From assembly GCA_964534945.1 (NCBI GenBank), contig CAZHSB010000019.1, forward strand, positions 1 to 29,918: a stretch of DNA of 29,918 nt. The letters are read 5' to 3'. How positions within the stretch are numbered: position 1 is the stretch's first letter; each line of letters begins with the position of its first letter. The DNA is from CAZHFA01 sp964534945. Its GTDB lineage: Bacteria > Bdellovibrionota_C > UBA2361 > CAKMMH01. The notes under the pieces were generated by a model. That model saw only the letters and a list, made by a program, of their open reading frames with translations. It ran no database searches and was not told where the DNA came from. Positions 7,647 to 16,055 of the stretch are shown in pieces. Both the position numbers and the translations under genes were made by a program.

Positions 7647-7952
7647 ATGAGAAAATTATTTTTGATTTTTATTTTAGCTTTGTCTGCATGCGCAACTACT
7701 ATGCCAACAGGAATAGTTTATACTGAGGTAAAATTACCAGTAAATGTGACATCTAACGGGCAAGCTTATGCTAGAATTGGTGTGGCAGAATGTAAAAGTG
7801 TAATGGGACTTGTGGCTTTTGGAGATTGTAGTATTGAAACAGCCAAGAAACAAGGTGGAGTTTCAAAAGTTTATCATGTAGATTGGGAAGCTCGTAGCGT
7901 ATTAGGAATTCTTGGAGAATATCGTCTTGTCGTTTATGGTGAAGGCGAATAA
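7647..7952 (+). CDS. TRL-like family lipoprotein
   Basis: A 101-residue secreted lipoprotein with lipobox SAC (Cys15). The mature part contains 'GIVYTEVKLPVNVTS', 'KSVMGLVAFGDCSIETAKKQGGVSKVYHVDWE' and 'VLGILGEYRLVVYGEG', the pattern of the TRL family first described near tRNA loci in spirochaetes; its function is unknown. The start at 7647 has AAGGAG at the right distance, so the upstream in-frame ATG at 7623 is rejected. It is monocistronic and followed by a terminator hairpin. No tRNA gene is seen nearby. Confidence 0.8.
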   Translation: MRKLFLIFILALSACATTMPTGIVYTEVKLPVNVTSNGQAYARIGVAECKSVMGLVAFGDCSIETAKKQGGVSKVYHVDWEARSVLGILGEYRLVVYGEGE

Positions 7953-7986
7953 ATTCTTTAACAATTCTTTATTACATAATTTATAA

Positions 7987-8036
7987 AAAGCAAGACAATT
8001 CTTGTTAATCTTTTTATTGTTTTGCTTTTTATTTTT
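7987..8036 (+). terminator. Rho-independent terminator of the TRL-like lipoprotein gene
   Basis: Arms AAAGCAAGACAAT (7987-7999) and ATTGTTTTGCTTT (8016-8028) pair over 13 positions with one G-T wobble and are followed directly by a T-rich run. It ends 34 bases after the stop codon on the same strand. Confidence 0.75.
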
Positions 8037-8179
8037 CTTAATTTTCTTTTTTATATAATCAAAATTTTCCTTTAATTGGTTTATTTCGCTTTGCTCTTCG
8101 TTGGTTGTTCTTCATTCTTGCGCTTTTTCGCATATCATCACAACGAAATTCAATAATAATTTAAATATTTCCTAGAAAA
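8037..8179. other. Non-coding region before the flgE promoter
   Basis: The remainder of the 318-base gap between the TRL-like lipoprotein and flgE. It is T-rich, contains a small GCG/CGC hairpin near 8120-8130 and no supported gene. It is where a sigma-54 activator (FlgR/FleQ-type) would be expected to bind, but I do not see a clear repeated operator. Confidence 0.35.
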
Positions 8180-8196
8180 CTGGCAAGTATTTTGCT
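8180..8196 (+). promoter_or_regulatory. Sigma-54 promoter of flgE
   Basis: CTGGCAAGTATTTTGCT matches the sigma-54 consensus TGGCAC-N5-TTGC, with GG (-24) and GC (-12) separated by exactly 10 bases. It lies 75 bases before the flgE start, predicting a transcript start near 8206. Sigma-54 control of hook genes is established in several flagellar systems. Confidence 0.8.
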
Positions 8197-8270
8197 TAGG
8201 TCTTAAGCGAATTGTTTTTTCTTTAAAGTTAAGGAAAAAATTTCCCATTTTTTATAAAAAGAGGAATTAT

Positions 8271-9533
8271 ATGAGATTAGAATCAGCACTTTATTCAAGT
8301 TCACAAGGTCTTAAAAGTTATGGAGATGCGTTATCTGTAGTTGGTGACAATGTATCAAATGCGAGCACAACTGGCTATAAAGCATCAAGAGCAGAGTTTT
8401 CAGATCTTCTTCCTGAGGGACTAGAACTTACCCAATCTGGCGCAGAAGAAGCCTCTGGAAATGGATCTTTAATAAGCGATGTGAAAACAGTTTTCGAGGG
8501 TGGAACTATTAAGTACACTGGCCGATCTCTTGATGCGGGGATCGATGGAAATGGATTTTTCATCTTATCAGATGGAACAAATACATATTATAGTCGAGCA
8601 GGAAATTTTTCATTAAGCAGTGATGGACATATTGAAAATTCTAGCGGATTAAAACTTCAAGGATATTTAGGTGATGACACAACTACCCTTTCCAATATCT
8701 CAATATCAGGTTTAAGTTTAACAGGAAAAGAAACGGCATCTTTAGGCATTTCTGGAAACGTTTCTTCAGAATCCGAAATAACCTCTGTAATTGAAAATCC
8801 GCAATCATTTTCTCAAATAAATTCTGCAGCATCTTTTATTGCAGGTGACATTACAGTTTTTGATAGCCTCGGCGCTAGTCACAGTTTGACGCTCGCTCTT
8901 TATAAAACAGACACAAATCAAATGACGGCACAAGCTTACATCGATGGAAGCGAAGCAGGTAAAGAAGCAGGTGTACCTGTAGCAGTTGGAAATCCTATAA
9001 CATTAAATTTTAATTCCGATGGAACGCTTGCGACTGAAAATGCATCTTTGCAAATAAGTATTCCATACTCAAATGGAGCAGCTGCAGGAAATATAAATGT
9101 CGATTTATCAAATTTTACACAATATGCATCAACATCAGCTATATCTTCAATACAACAAGATGGAAATAGCGCTGGAGAAGTTAAAAATTATGAATTTGGA
9201 GAAGATGGAAATTTTTATGCTGTATTAAGCGATGATTCTAGGGTAAAAGTGGCATCAGTAGCGCTTTCTAATGCCGTTGATAAAGATTCTTTTGTAAGAT
9301 CTGGTGATACTTTGTATTCATATTCTGGTGATTCCGCAAATATTGTAACTAATATAGCTGGGCAAGGAGGGCTTGGCTCTTTACAATCCGCATCATTAGA
9401 AACTTCAAATGTCGATATTGCTGATCAATTCGTAAATATGATCGTGTATCAAAGAGGTTATCAAGCAAACTCTCAAGTTTTTAATACTGCAGGGACGTTA
9501 GTAGAAAACACGCTTGCATTACTTAAGGGATAA
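8271..9533 (+). CDS. flgE: Flagellar hook protein FlgE
   Basis: The 420-residue protein has the N-terminal rod/hook helix ('LYSSSQGLKSYGDALSVVGDNVSNASTTGYKASRAEFSDLL', residues 6-46), and 'GGTIKYTGRSLDAGIDGNGFFILSDG' typical of the D0/D1 region. Its C-terminal helix 'LETSNVDIADQFVNMIVYQRGYQANSQVFNTAGTL' is shared by all axial flagellar proteins. Length and the long central domain fit FlgE rather than FlgG (about 260). The hook joins rod and filament outside the cell. A GAGGA ribosome binding site precedes the ATG. The gene stands alone, without flgD or hook-length control genes, and overlaps the convergent glycosyltransferase gene by 15 bases. Confidence 0.94.
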   Translation: MRLESALYSSSQGLKSYGDALSVVGDNVSNASTTGYKASRAEFSDLLPEGLELTQSGAEEASGNGSLISDVKTVFEGGTIKYTGRSLDAGIDGNGFFILSDGTNTYYSRAGNFSLSSDGHIENSSGLKLQGYLGDDTTTLSNISISGLSLTGKETASLGISGNVSSESEITSVIENPQSFSQINSAASFIAGDITVFDSLGASHSLTLALYKTDTNQMTAQAYIDGSEAGKEAGVPVAVGNPITLNFNSDGTLATENASLQISIPYSNGAAAGNINVDLSNFTQYASTSAISSIQQDGNSAGEVKNYEFGEDGNFYAVLSDDSRVKVASVALSNAVDKDSFVRSGDTLYSYSGDSANIVTNIAGQGGLGSLQSASLETSNVDIADQFVNMIVYQRGYQANSQVFNTAGTLVENTLALLKG

Positions 9534-10829
9534 TTTTAAAATTAACTCTTGGTATATATTATAAATTTTTTTAGCGGATAAATCCCAACTAAGACATAAC
9601 GATTCTTCTTTTGATTTTTTTATGAGTCGATTCCTTTCTTTAGAATTTTTTAATAAATAAATTATAAAATCCCCTATTTTTTCACTATCCCAGTAATCAC
9701 ATTGTAATGCACTTTTTATAACTTCACTTACGCCAGATTGTTTAGATACTATTATTGGCACTCCATAATCAATTGCCTCTAAGGCAACAATCCCAAACGG
9801 TTCTGAAAAAGATGGCATCACAAAAACATCTGCTATAGAAAATACTTTTCGCACCTCATCATGAGATAAAAAACCTGTAAAAATAAAATAATCTTCCAAT
9901 CCAAGCCTTGCGACCCTATTCATCATTTCACCAGTAAGATCTCCTGCGCCCGCCATTATAAAACGAACATTTTTTACTTTTTCAATAACTTTTTTACTGG
10001 CATCAACAAAATATTCTGGTCCCTTTTGGCTTGTTATCCTTCCAAGAAAAAGAATAAATTTATATTTCTTTAAATTTTTTGATAATGAAAAAAATTTTTT
10101 ACGATGATGTATTACAGCATTATAAACAACCTCTATATTTTCTGCCCTAACGTTATGTTCTCTTTGAATTATACCTTTTGTATATTCACTTACCGCTATA
10201 ACCTTGTTAGCAAAATTAACCCCCATTCCTTCGATTTTATTTATAAAGAAATCATTTACGACTCCAGACCTATCATATTCTAAGCTATGAATATGCAAAA
10301 CTAATGGTTTTTTAGAAATTTTTGAAATTACCATTCCCGCCAAAATCGTCATCCAATCATGCGCATGAACTAGATCAAAATCTTTGTTATAAAAAAATTC
10401 TATTAAATTTGATGTATATCGAATAACTTCTAAAGCTAACTTATTATTTTTCATAAAAGCTTCAAAATCAATATCAACATTTTTTTTTAATTTTTCAAAC
10501 CCCGCCTTTTCTGCTATAGAAAAAAAGTCATTTTTAAAATTTATAAAAAGCTTTTCGCTTTCTTCTTTTGTTAAATATGGATTTAATTTATATGGAAAAA
10601 ATATTCTAGTAATATTTTTTGCTGATTCTTGGTTGTCCTTTTCTATTTCTGATTTTGGTTCTAATAATCTTATACGACCAGCATATTCATCTCCATAAAG
10701 ACGTGGCAATGCAAATATTAAATCCATATCTAGAAATTTTGACAATGCTTTAGTAATACCCGCGCAAGCAGTCCCAAGACCTCCATTTATGTGTGGTGGA
10801 TACTCCCAACCAAGCATTAAAATTTTCAT
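9519..10829 (-). CDS. GlgA-like glycosyltransferase (GT4/GT5)
   Basis: A 436-residue GT-B glycosyltransferase. The N-terminal half starts 'MKILMLGWEYPPHINGGLGTACAGI', the starch-synthase-type nucleotide-sugar loop (residues 1-25), and contains 'DLVHAHDWMTILAG' and 'PLVLHIHSLEYDRSG'. The C-terminal half has 'FILFLGRITSQKGPEYFVDA' and the donor-binding E-x7-E region 'FSEPFGIVALEAIDYG' (about 341-356). The substrate cannot be read from sequence; polysaccharide or glycogen-like glucan synthesis is possible. It begins 15 bases after the upstream membrane protein gene, so the two probably form an envelope-polysaccharide operon. Confidence 0.88.
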   Translation of the reverse strand: MKILMLGWEYPPHINGGLGTACAGITKALSKFLDMDLIFALPRLYGDEYAGRIRLLEPKSEIEKDNQESAKNITRIFFPYKLNPYLTKEESEKLFINFKNDFFSIAEKAGFEKLKKNVDIDFEAFMKNNKLALEVIRYTSNLIEFFYNKDFDLVHAHDWMTILAGMVISKISKKPLVLHIHSLEYDRSGVVNDFFINKIEGMGVNFANKVIAVSEYTKGIIQREHNVRAENIEVVYNAVIHHRKKFFSLSKNLKKYKFILFLGRITSQKGPEYFVDASKKVIEKVKNVRFIMAGAGDLTGEMMNRVARLGLEDYFIFTGFLSHDEVRKVFSIADVFVMPSFSEPFGIVALEAIDYGVPIIVSKQSGVSEVIKSALQCDYWDSEKIGDFIIYLLKNSKERNRLIKKSKEESLCLSWDLSAKKIYNIYQELILKLSLK

Positions 10830-10844
10830 TTTCTTATATAAATT

Positions 10845-12335
10845 CTAATTTAAACAAAGTTCCTTGTAATCACTCCTTTTTACAAATACTGAAAAACCAG
10901 TATCTTTTTTATCAATATTTCTAAGCTTTTCATTTTTTCCTTCATTACTCTCTTTAAAATTTTCGTAAAATACTCTACACCAATCATCTTGCATTAACAT
11001 TAATCTTACAAATGGTGAGGAATTCTCCCATAAAATTGTATTTGGTTTTACAAAATCTAAATACTCCCTCCAATCTTCATAACCGCCTAAAGCATCTATA
11101 TGCATCTTCATAATTTTTTTAGGTGTAACATTAGTCCTTCCATCGATAGAAACTTTTAAAGAAGGCTCCCCCTTTTCATTTGAAAAACTATAAATTAAAT
11201 ATCCTCCCTCCGTAAAAGTATTTAAAATTGGCGCTTTTAATTCGTGCTCTTTTATAAAAGAAACTGCACTAACAGGTGTAAACTCCGTATCCAATTTTTC
11301 TTTCCAATATGATTTTGTTTGCACAATAATTAAACATAAAAGCAAAAATCCCCCGCCAAAACCATTAAGATAATTTGCAACTCCTCTTAACCTTTCGATG
11401 GATTCTGAAAATTTAAAAACTTTTTTGGCACCATCAACACTCCACAACGCGCAAACTCCAAATCCTATAATAATCGTTGCATATGGAACAAACTTTACAA
11501 CGACCAAACTTCCAAAAAATATTGTAAAGATTGCAAATATCTTTGACTTTGATAAAGCCTTATCATAAAAATGCCAAAAAAATCCAAATAAAAATGTAAT
11601 GATAACAAGTATTCCCACACCATAGCTTCTAATCATTGCAGATCGAAACTCATATATTCCAGAATATAAAAATGGGTGATTTGTTTTTGAAAAAAATGTA
11701 ATCCATTCTTGTCCTAAATAAGGCGTTAGCAATGTCCCCAAAAAAGGAATCAATATTAACTTGTATGTATTTTTATTGAAGCCATTAAATCCCCACAAGG
11801 CGAAAACAAAAATACCGATAGCTGTAGTTAAATGAGAATTTGCCCATAAAGCAAAAACAAGAATAGTCTGTAAATATATTTTTTTATTCCAACCATTCTT
11901 ATAAATTTTATCTGCTAAATAAACTGCCCACAAAAAGCAAAACCATGAAATCATTTGTGGTCTTAATGTATAATGTTGTACAAATGATGCAAAAACTAAA
12001 ATAGAAATAATAGTTCCAAAAAAGAAATCCCCTGATACTTTCTTTAGGACATACACAAGAGAAAGACCTATTATAATGCCAAATAAAAGCTTTATAATGA
12101 GTAATCCTCCAATACTAAAATATTTATCAATCACTGCAAAAAATATTTCTGGAAGCCAAGAGTATGCCCTAAAAATCCCCTCTGAAAAAAGGTTCCAATG
12201 ATCTTCATGAGGCAAACCATGTGATAATGTCCATCGTCCAATGGCGATATGCCACCACAAATCAGGATCAATAATTGGACCACTTATATTTAGCGCCACT
12301 AAAACAATTATAAAAAATATAAAAACTAGAACCAT
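10845..12335 (-). CDS. Polytopic membrane protein, GT-C glycosyltransferase-like
   Basis: A 496-residue integral membrane protein with about ten hydrophobic segments, followed by a soluble C-terminal domain of about 140 residues. The first external loop has 'DPDLWWHIAIGRWTLSHG', an Asp-rich loop typical of GT-C-like proteins of the dolichyl-phosphate-mannosyltransferase type, and 'HYTLRPQMISWFCFLWAVYL' follows. The C-terminal part has 'NTFTEGGYLIYSF' and 'SIDGRTNVTPKK', recurrent in a widespread family of uncharacterised bacterial membrane proteins. A GGAG lies six bases before the ATG. Co-transcription with the glycosyltransferase suggests a role in envelope glycan assembly; the reaction is unknown. 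Confidence 0.7.
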   Translation of the reverse strand: MVLVFIFFIIVLVALNISGPIIDPDLWWHIAIGRWTLSHGLPHEDHWNLFSEGIFRAYSWLPEIFFAVIDKYFSIGGLLIIKLLFGIIIGLSLVYVLKKVSGDFFFGTIISILVFASFVQHYTLRPQMISWFCFLWAVYLADKIYKNGWNKKIYLQTILVFALWANSHLTTAIGIFVFALWGFNGFNKNTYKLILIPFLGTLLTPYLGQEWITFFSKTNHPFLYSGIYEFRSAMIRSYGVGILVIITFLFGFFWHFYDKALSKSKIFAIFTIFFGSLVVVKFVPYATIIIGFGVCALWSVDGAKKVFKFSESIERLRGVANYLNGFGGGFLLLCLIIVQTKSYWKEKLDTEFTPVSAVSFIKEHELKAPILNTFTEGGYLIYSFSNEKGEPSLKVSIDGRTNVTPKKIMKMHIDALGGYEDWREYLDFVKPNTILWENSSPFVRLMLMQDDWCRVFYENFKESNEGKNEKLRNIDKKDTGFSVFVKRSDYKELCLN

Positions 12336-12358
12336 TTCTTACTCCATAAAAAACAACC

Positions 12359-12387
12359 TTGCCCATAATTATTAGTTAAGATAACAT
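12359..12387 (+). promoter_or_regulatory. Possible sigma-70 promoter of the SGNH hydrolase gene
   Basis: TTGCCC (12359-12364) and TAACAT (12382-12387) are separated by 17 bases in the short divergent gap, 40 bases before the start codon. Both boxes match the consensus at four of six positions only, so this is tentative. Confidence 0.3.
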
Positions 12388-12427
12388 ATTTCGCTAGGTT
12401 TATTTATTCTTTTTATTTTTTTTATTT

Positions 12428-13279
12428 ATGAAAGATTTAAAATTTTGGATACTATTGGTTTCCACTTTTGTTTTTACGAGTTTTTCTGCTTTTGCTTGTC
12501 CGACTATCGTTCCAAGATTTGTAGATTATAATTGTGACCAACAGATAAAAATTGTTTTTATCGGAGATAGCTTCGTAAGAGGTATCGGAGATACTAACAA
12601 TAAAGGAGGATATGTAGCAAGATTTAAAACTGATTTTGCAACTAACGGGATAGTTGTTACAAAAGTCGGAATCCCTGGAGCAACAACGTGGCGTATCTTA
12701 AGAAAATTTAAAGACACTCTTTTAAATAAAGGAGAAATTTATAACAAAGTTGTAGATGCTGACGTAATTATTATAGATGCTGGAAGAAATGATTTTTGGC
12801 ATAATAGGAAAACAATGTATTCGATTACAACGATAAAAAGGCTTATCAAATTTTTAAAAGAAAATTTAACAGAAAATGATACATCCCCGATGATTACAGT
12901 AAGCACTTTAATGCATGTATCGTATAATAAAGTAAAACAACTTTCTTTTATTAAAGAATTTAATGCATTATTATTGGGACAAACAGATATCTCTGGCATC
13001 ATAAGGCAACATTCTTTTCATTACTCTTTACTTAGCTCCGATGGACTTCATCCAACACCATACGGTTATACATACATTTACAAAAAATTAAAAAAACAAA
13101 TTAGAAAAGCCTTGTATTCTAAGATGTTAACTCTTAGAAAAGACTTAGATAATGATCAAATTTATGATTATTTTGAAGAAGTTCGATATCTTACAAATCC
13201 TTCTCTACAAGACACTGATGGTGATGGAATAAGTGATGGAGATGAGATTTTTGTTTATGGCACAAATGCTCTTGCATAA
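12428..13279 (+). CDS. Secreted SGNH/GDSL hydrolase with C-terminal calcium-binding repeats
   Basis: The 283-residue protein has a signal peptide (about 1-23) and the SGNH blocks: 'FIGDSFVRG' with nucleophile Ser48, 'VGIPGATT' (Gly81 region), 'DAGRNDFWHN' with Asn121, and 'SSDGLHPTPYGY' with Asp205 and His208. This is a complete catalytic set for an esterase/lipase or carbohydrate deacetylase outside the cytoplasm. After the hydrolase domain come two acidic loops, 'DLDNDQIYDYFE' (239-250) and 'DTDGDGISDGDE' (262-273), of the thrombospondin type 3 / dockerin-like calcium-binding kind. No Shine-Dalgarno sequence precedes the ATG; the upstream region is almost all T and A. The substrate is unknown. 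Confidence 0.85.
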   Translation: MKDLKFWILLVSTFVFTSFSAFACPTIVPRFVDYNCDQQIKIVFIGDSFVRGIGDTNNKGGYVARFKTDFATNGIVVTKVGIPGATTWRILRKFKDTLLNKGEIYNKVVDADVIIIDAGRNDFWHNRKTMYSITTIKRLIKFLKENLTENDTSPMITVSTLMHVSYNKVKQLSFIKEFNALLLGQTDISGIIRQHSFHYSLLSSDGLHPTPYGYTYIYKKLKKQIRKALYSKMLTLRKDLDNDQIYDYFEEVRYLTNPSLQDTDGDGISDGDEIFVYGTNALA

Positions 13280-13393
13280 ACATATATTAAGATTTATTAG
13301 TCCTAACTATTGATTTTAAACAGATAATCAGTATAATTTTGATTCATATTTCGTAAAATTTATTTTGAATTTTTATTTATTATGGTGATTTAG

Positions 13394-13633
13394 ATGTCTT
13401 GTAAATGTGATATATCAGGTAAAACAGCTCAAAATGGCAATAGAGTAAGTCATGCTAAAAACAGAACAAAGCATGTGTTTAAAGCAAATATTCAAGTTAG
13501 AAATGTTTTTGTTCCAGAAGAAAATCGTAATGTGAAGTTAAGAGTTTCAACTAGGATTTTAAGAACTATCGACAAATTAGGGCTAGCAGGGACATTAAAA
13601 AAGTATAATGTTGACCTAAAAGATCTTCTCTAA
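13394..13633 (+). CDS. rpmB: 50S ribosomal protein L28
   Basis: A 79-residue basic protein, one residue longer than the E. coli protein. It contains 'CDISGKTAQNGNRVSHAKNRTKHVF' and 'VKLRVSTRILRTIDKLGL', the L28 signature. Cys3 and Cys5 stand at the N-terminus, but the second pair of a four-cysteine zinc site is absent. The gene is monocistronic and followed by a strong terminator; it is not next to rpmG. Confidence 0.94.
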   Translation: MSCKCDISGKTAQNGNRVSHAKNRTKHVFKANIQVRNVFVPEENRNVKLRVSTRILRTIDKLGLAGTLKKYNVDLKDLL

Positions 13634-13642
13634 TTTCCGTAC

Positions 13643-13696
13643 AAAGCACTTTTTACTCATAAAATTTTGAGATTTTTTAAAAAAAGTGCTTTTTTA
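13643..13696 (+). terminator. Rho-independent terminator of rpmB
   Basis: Perfect 12-base arms AAAGCACTTTTT (13643-13654) and AAAAAGTGCTTT (13681-13692) lead into a T run. It starts ten bases after the rpmB stop codon. Confidence 0.85.
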
Positions 13697-13890
13697 TTTG
13701 TTTTTCAAAGGCTTGAGCTGTTTTCCTATTATTTTTGTAATAAAGTTTGATAAAAAGACAAATTTGAAATTTGCTCTGTTGTCATATTTTTCTCTTATTT
13801 TCAAAGAATCCCTTTTTGTAATCTCGCATCGTATATAAGAAGTAATTTTGTTTTTATAAAAAGCTTAAAAATTTAATAAAAGGGTAAACA

Positions 13891-14865
13891 ATGTTAGCTT
13901 TATTAGTAAACAACGAAAACGTGGCCATTAATAATATTGATGGAATTGACATATTAAATCTAAACCAGTCAAAGGGTGGTATTTCAAGCTCCTATGGCAA
14001 AAATATAATAACCTCAATTTCAAACAATTCTAACAATGACCGTTTTATTTTAGCACTAAATGATTTTATTCCTACAAGTACTCTTACATTATTAAAAGAA
14101 AAAGAATCATTTGAGGATATAATTTTTGTAAAGTCATTTAACTCTCTAGATATAGAATCGTTACAGATAAGCGATCTAATAAATCTCATAAAAGAAGAAA
14201 CACTTCATCTTCCTAGTATCATTTGTATAAGCAAAGAATTATTACATAATTCAAACATTACAGACTGTAGAAATTATCCTGAATTATGTATAAAAATTAT
14301 TTTTTCAATAATCACCAATGAGCAAAGAAGCCTCGTAATAGAGGATGATTCTATTCAGTCATGCCCTATCATATTAGATAATAATTCTCGTGCAAAATTA
14401 CTTCGTGATGTAATTGCGACAAATAATATTGAGGAAGTTTTTCCAAACAATAACTGGGATACTTTCTCGAAAGAGTCTGCAGCTGTTGCATATCATACGC
14501 TTTGTGCAATGTTTATAAAATTTGATGATCTTATTACTGCAAAAGAGTGTCTAAATTTAAGCTCTAATTTTGAAGATAGTCCTAGAGCACTAGCGCTAAG
14601 GGGATTAATCGCCTTAAAACAAAAACAAGACTTAAATGCTGTAGCAAATATGGTTTCTTCTTTACATATTTATGAAAAAAGAAAAAAGGAAGATAATCAT
14701 CTTGTGAATTTTAATCCTCAAAATCTAGACATTATCGGCGCAAAATTAAATCAAGGTCTTGATGCATTAAACAAAAAAGATAATCATCTTGCAGCTACTC
14801 TTTTTGCAGATGCTGTTTACAGCTTTGATGATTTTTTCAAAAAACAAGATATAGACGAACATTAA
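13891..14865 (+). CDS. Hypothetical protein with TPR-like C-terminal helices
   Basis: A 324-residue cytoplasmic protein I do not recognise: no signal peptide and no membrane segment. The N-terminal 150 residues are mixed alpha/beta without a recognised motif. The C-terminal half (about 205-320) is helical with an alternating pattern like tetratricopeptide repeats: 'AVAYHTLCAMFIKFDDLITAKECLNL', 'PRALALRGLIALKQKQDLNAVANMVSSL' and 'AKLNQGLDALNKKDNHLAATLFADAV'. The words KKEDNHL and KKDNHLA are encoded by a repeated 13-base stretch (near 14690 and 14779). An AAAGGG ribosome binding site precedes the ATG. It converges on ftsY with an eight-base gap. Confidence 0.75.
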   Translation: MLALLVNNENVAINNIDGIDILNLNQSKGGISSSYGKNIITSISNNSNNDRFILALNDFIPTSTLTLLKEKESFEDIIFVKSFNSLDIESLQISDLINLIKEETLHLPSIICISKELLHNSNITDCRNYPELCIKIIFSIITNEQRSLVIEDDSIQSCPIILDNNSRAKLLRDVIATNNIEEVFPNNNWDTFSKESAAVAYHTLCAMFIKFDDLITAKECLNLSSNFEDSPRALALRGLIALKQKQDLNAVANMVSSLHIYEKRKKEDNHLVNFNPQNLDIIGAKLNQGLDALNKKDNHLAATLFADAVYSFDDFFKKQDIDEH

Positions 14866-14873
14866 AAAAACTT

Positions 14874-16013
14874 TTATGAATTATCTTTCGTAAATTCTCT
14901 TCTTTTTTTACTGTTGATTGTATCTCTTACTTCTTGTCGCCTAGTAAAAAGCAAAGCACTCGCAAAGTCACCTGGATTAAATGAGATTAAATCTTCACTT
15001 GACTCTCCTATCCCAATAAAATATATGGGAATATTAAGCTCTCTTTTGACCGCTATTAAAATTCCTCCTTTTGCTGTTCCATCTAGTTTTGTAATGATAA
15101 TCCCAGTTAACGTTACAGCATGATTAAATTCTTTTGCTTGAGATAATGCATTTTGTCCACTTGTTCCATCTAATACTAGAATAATTTCATCTGCATTTCT
15201 TCCTAAATTTTTGTTAACTGCATTTTGGATTCCTGATAATTCTTGCATTAAGTTAGATTTATTTTGAAGTCTTCCTGCCGTATCTATCAAAACAATATCA
15301 TATTGTTCTTCTTTTATCTTTTTCATTGCATCAAAAACGACGGTCACAGGCTTGTCATTTTGCTTTCCTTTTACGATATCAGCGCCAACTTCTTTCCCCC
15401 AATACTCTAACTGCTCAACTGCCGCAGCTCTAAAAGTATCTGCCGCAACAAGCAAAACTTTTTTACCTTTTTTTATCCATTTACTTGAAAGTTTCGCTAT
15501 TGTCGTAGTTTTTCCTACCCCATTAACTCCTACAACCATGATAATCTTTGGACAATTTTCAAAAAGAATTTCTTTCGCATCTCCTAAAATTTTTTCTATA
15601 TTGTCCTTAAGGAAAGCCATTACGGCATCTTGATTAAAATCCTTAATTTTATTTAATCCATCTTTTAATTTCATACATAAAAAATTAGCAGAATCAACGC
15701 CGACATCCGATGATATAAGCAACTCTTCAATGTTAGATAGAATTTCATCTTTTTCTTTTGTGGATGAAAAAATATCATTTAATTTACAGATAAAACCATC
15801 TCTACTTTTATTTAACCCATCATAAACAGAAGAGTATTTTCGATTTTTACTTTGATTCTTTTTCCTAAATATTTTAGTAAGAATGAACAACACAAAAATA
15901 ATTATTACAATTATCCACAAAACCACATATCTATTTTGTCCTGCCGACAGCCAAGTCAAGAATTCACCCATATCAAAGGCATTGATACTTTTATTTACCA
16001 CATCATTATCCAT
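14874..16013 (-). CDS. ftsY: Signal recognition particle receptor FtsY, membrane-anchored form
   Basis: The 379-residue SRP-type GTPase docks ribosome-SRP complexes to the translocon. G-domain motifs are all present: 'GVNGVGKTTT' (162-171), 'DTFRAAAVEQL' (192-202), 'DTAGRLQNKSNLMQEL' (from 244), 'TKLDGTAKGG' (308-317) and 'GIGE' near the end. The helical N domain covers about 65-150. In place of the long acidic A domain there is a short N-terminus with one strong membrane helix at about 30-48 followed by a basic stretch, so it is probably integrally anchored. It follows smc by 42 bases, a common smc-ftsY arrangement. Confidence 0.94.
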   Translation of the reverse strand: MDNDVVNKSINAFDMGEFLTWLSAGQNRYVVLWIIVIIIFVLFILTKIFRKKNQSKNRKYSSVYDGLNKSRDGFICKLNDIFSSTKEKDEILSNIEELLISSDVGVDSANFLCMKLKDGLNKIKDFNQDAVMAFLKDNIEKILGDAKEILFENCPKIIMVVGVNGVGKTTTIAKLSSKWIKKGKKVLLVAADTFRAAAVEQLEYWGKEVGADIVKGKQNDKPVTVVFDAMKKIKEEQYDIVLIDTAGRLQNKSNLMQELSGIQNAVNKNLGRNADEIILVLDGTSGQNALSQAKEFNHAVTLTGIIITKLDGTAKGGILIAVKRELNIPIYFIGIGESSEDLISFNPGDFASALLFTRRQEVRDTINSKKRREFTKDNS

Positions 16014-16055
16014 AAAATTTCTAATTTATTTCTTATTGCTAACTATTTAACAAAA

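Noticed and set aside
14690..14793. Repeated 13-base word near 14690 and 14779 as a direct-repeat element
   Set aside because: It encodes similar residues (KEDNHL and KKDNHL) in the same frame of a repeat-type helical protein; two copies only, best explained by the protein.
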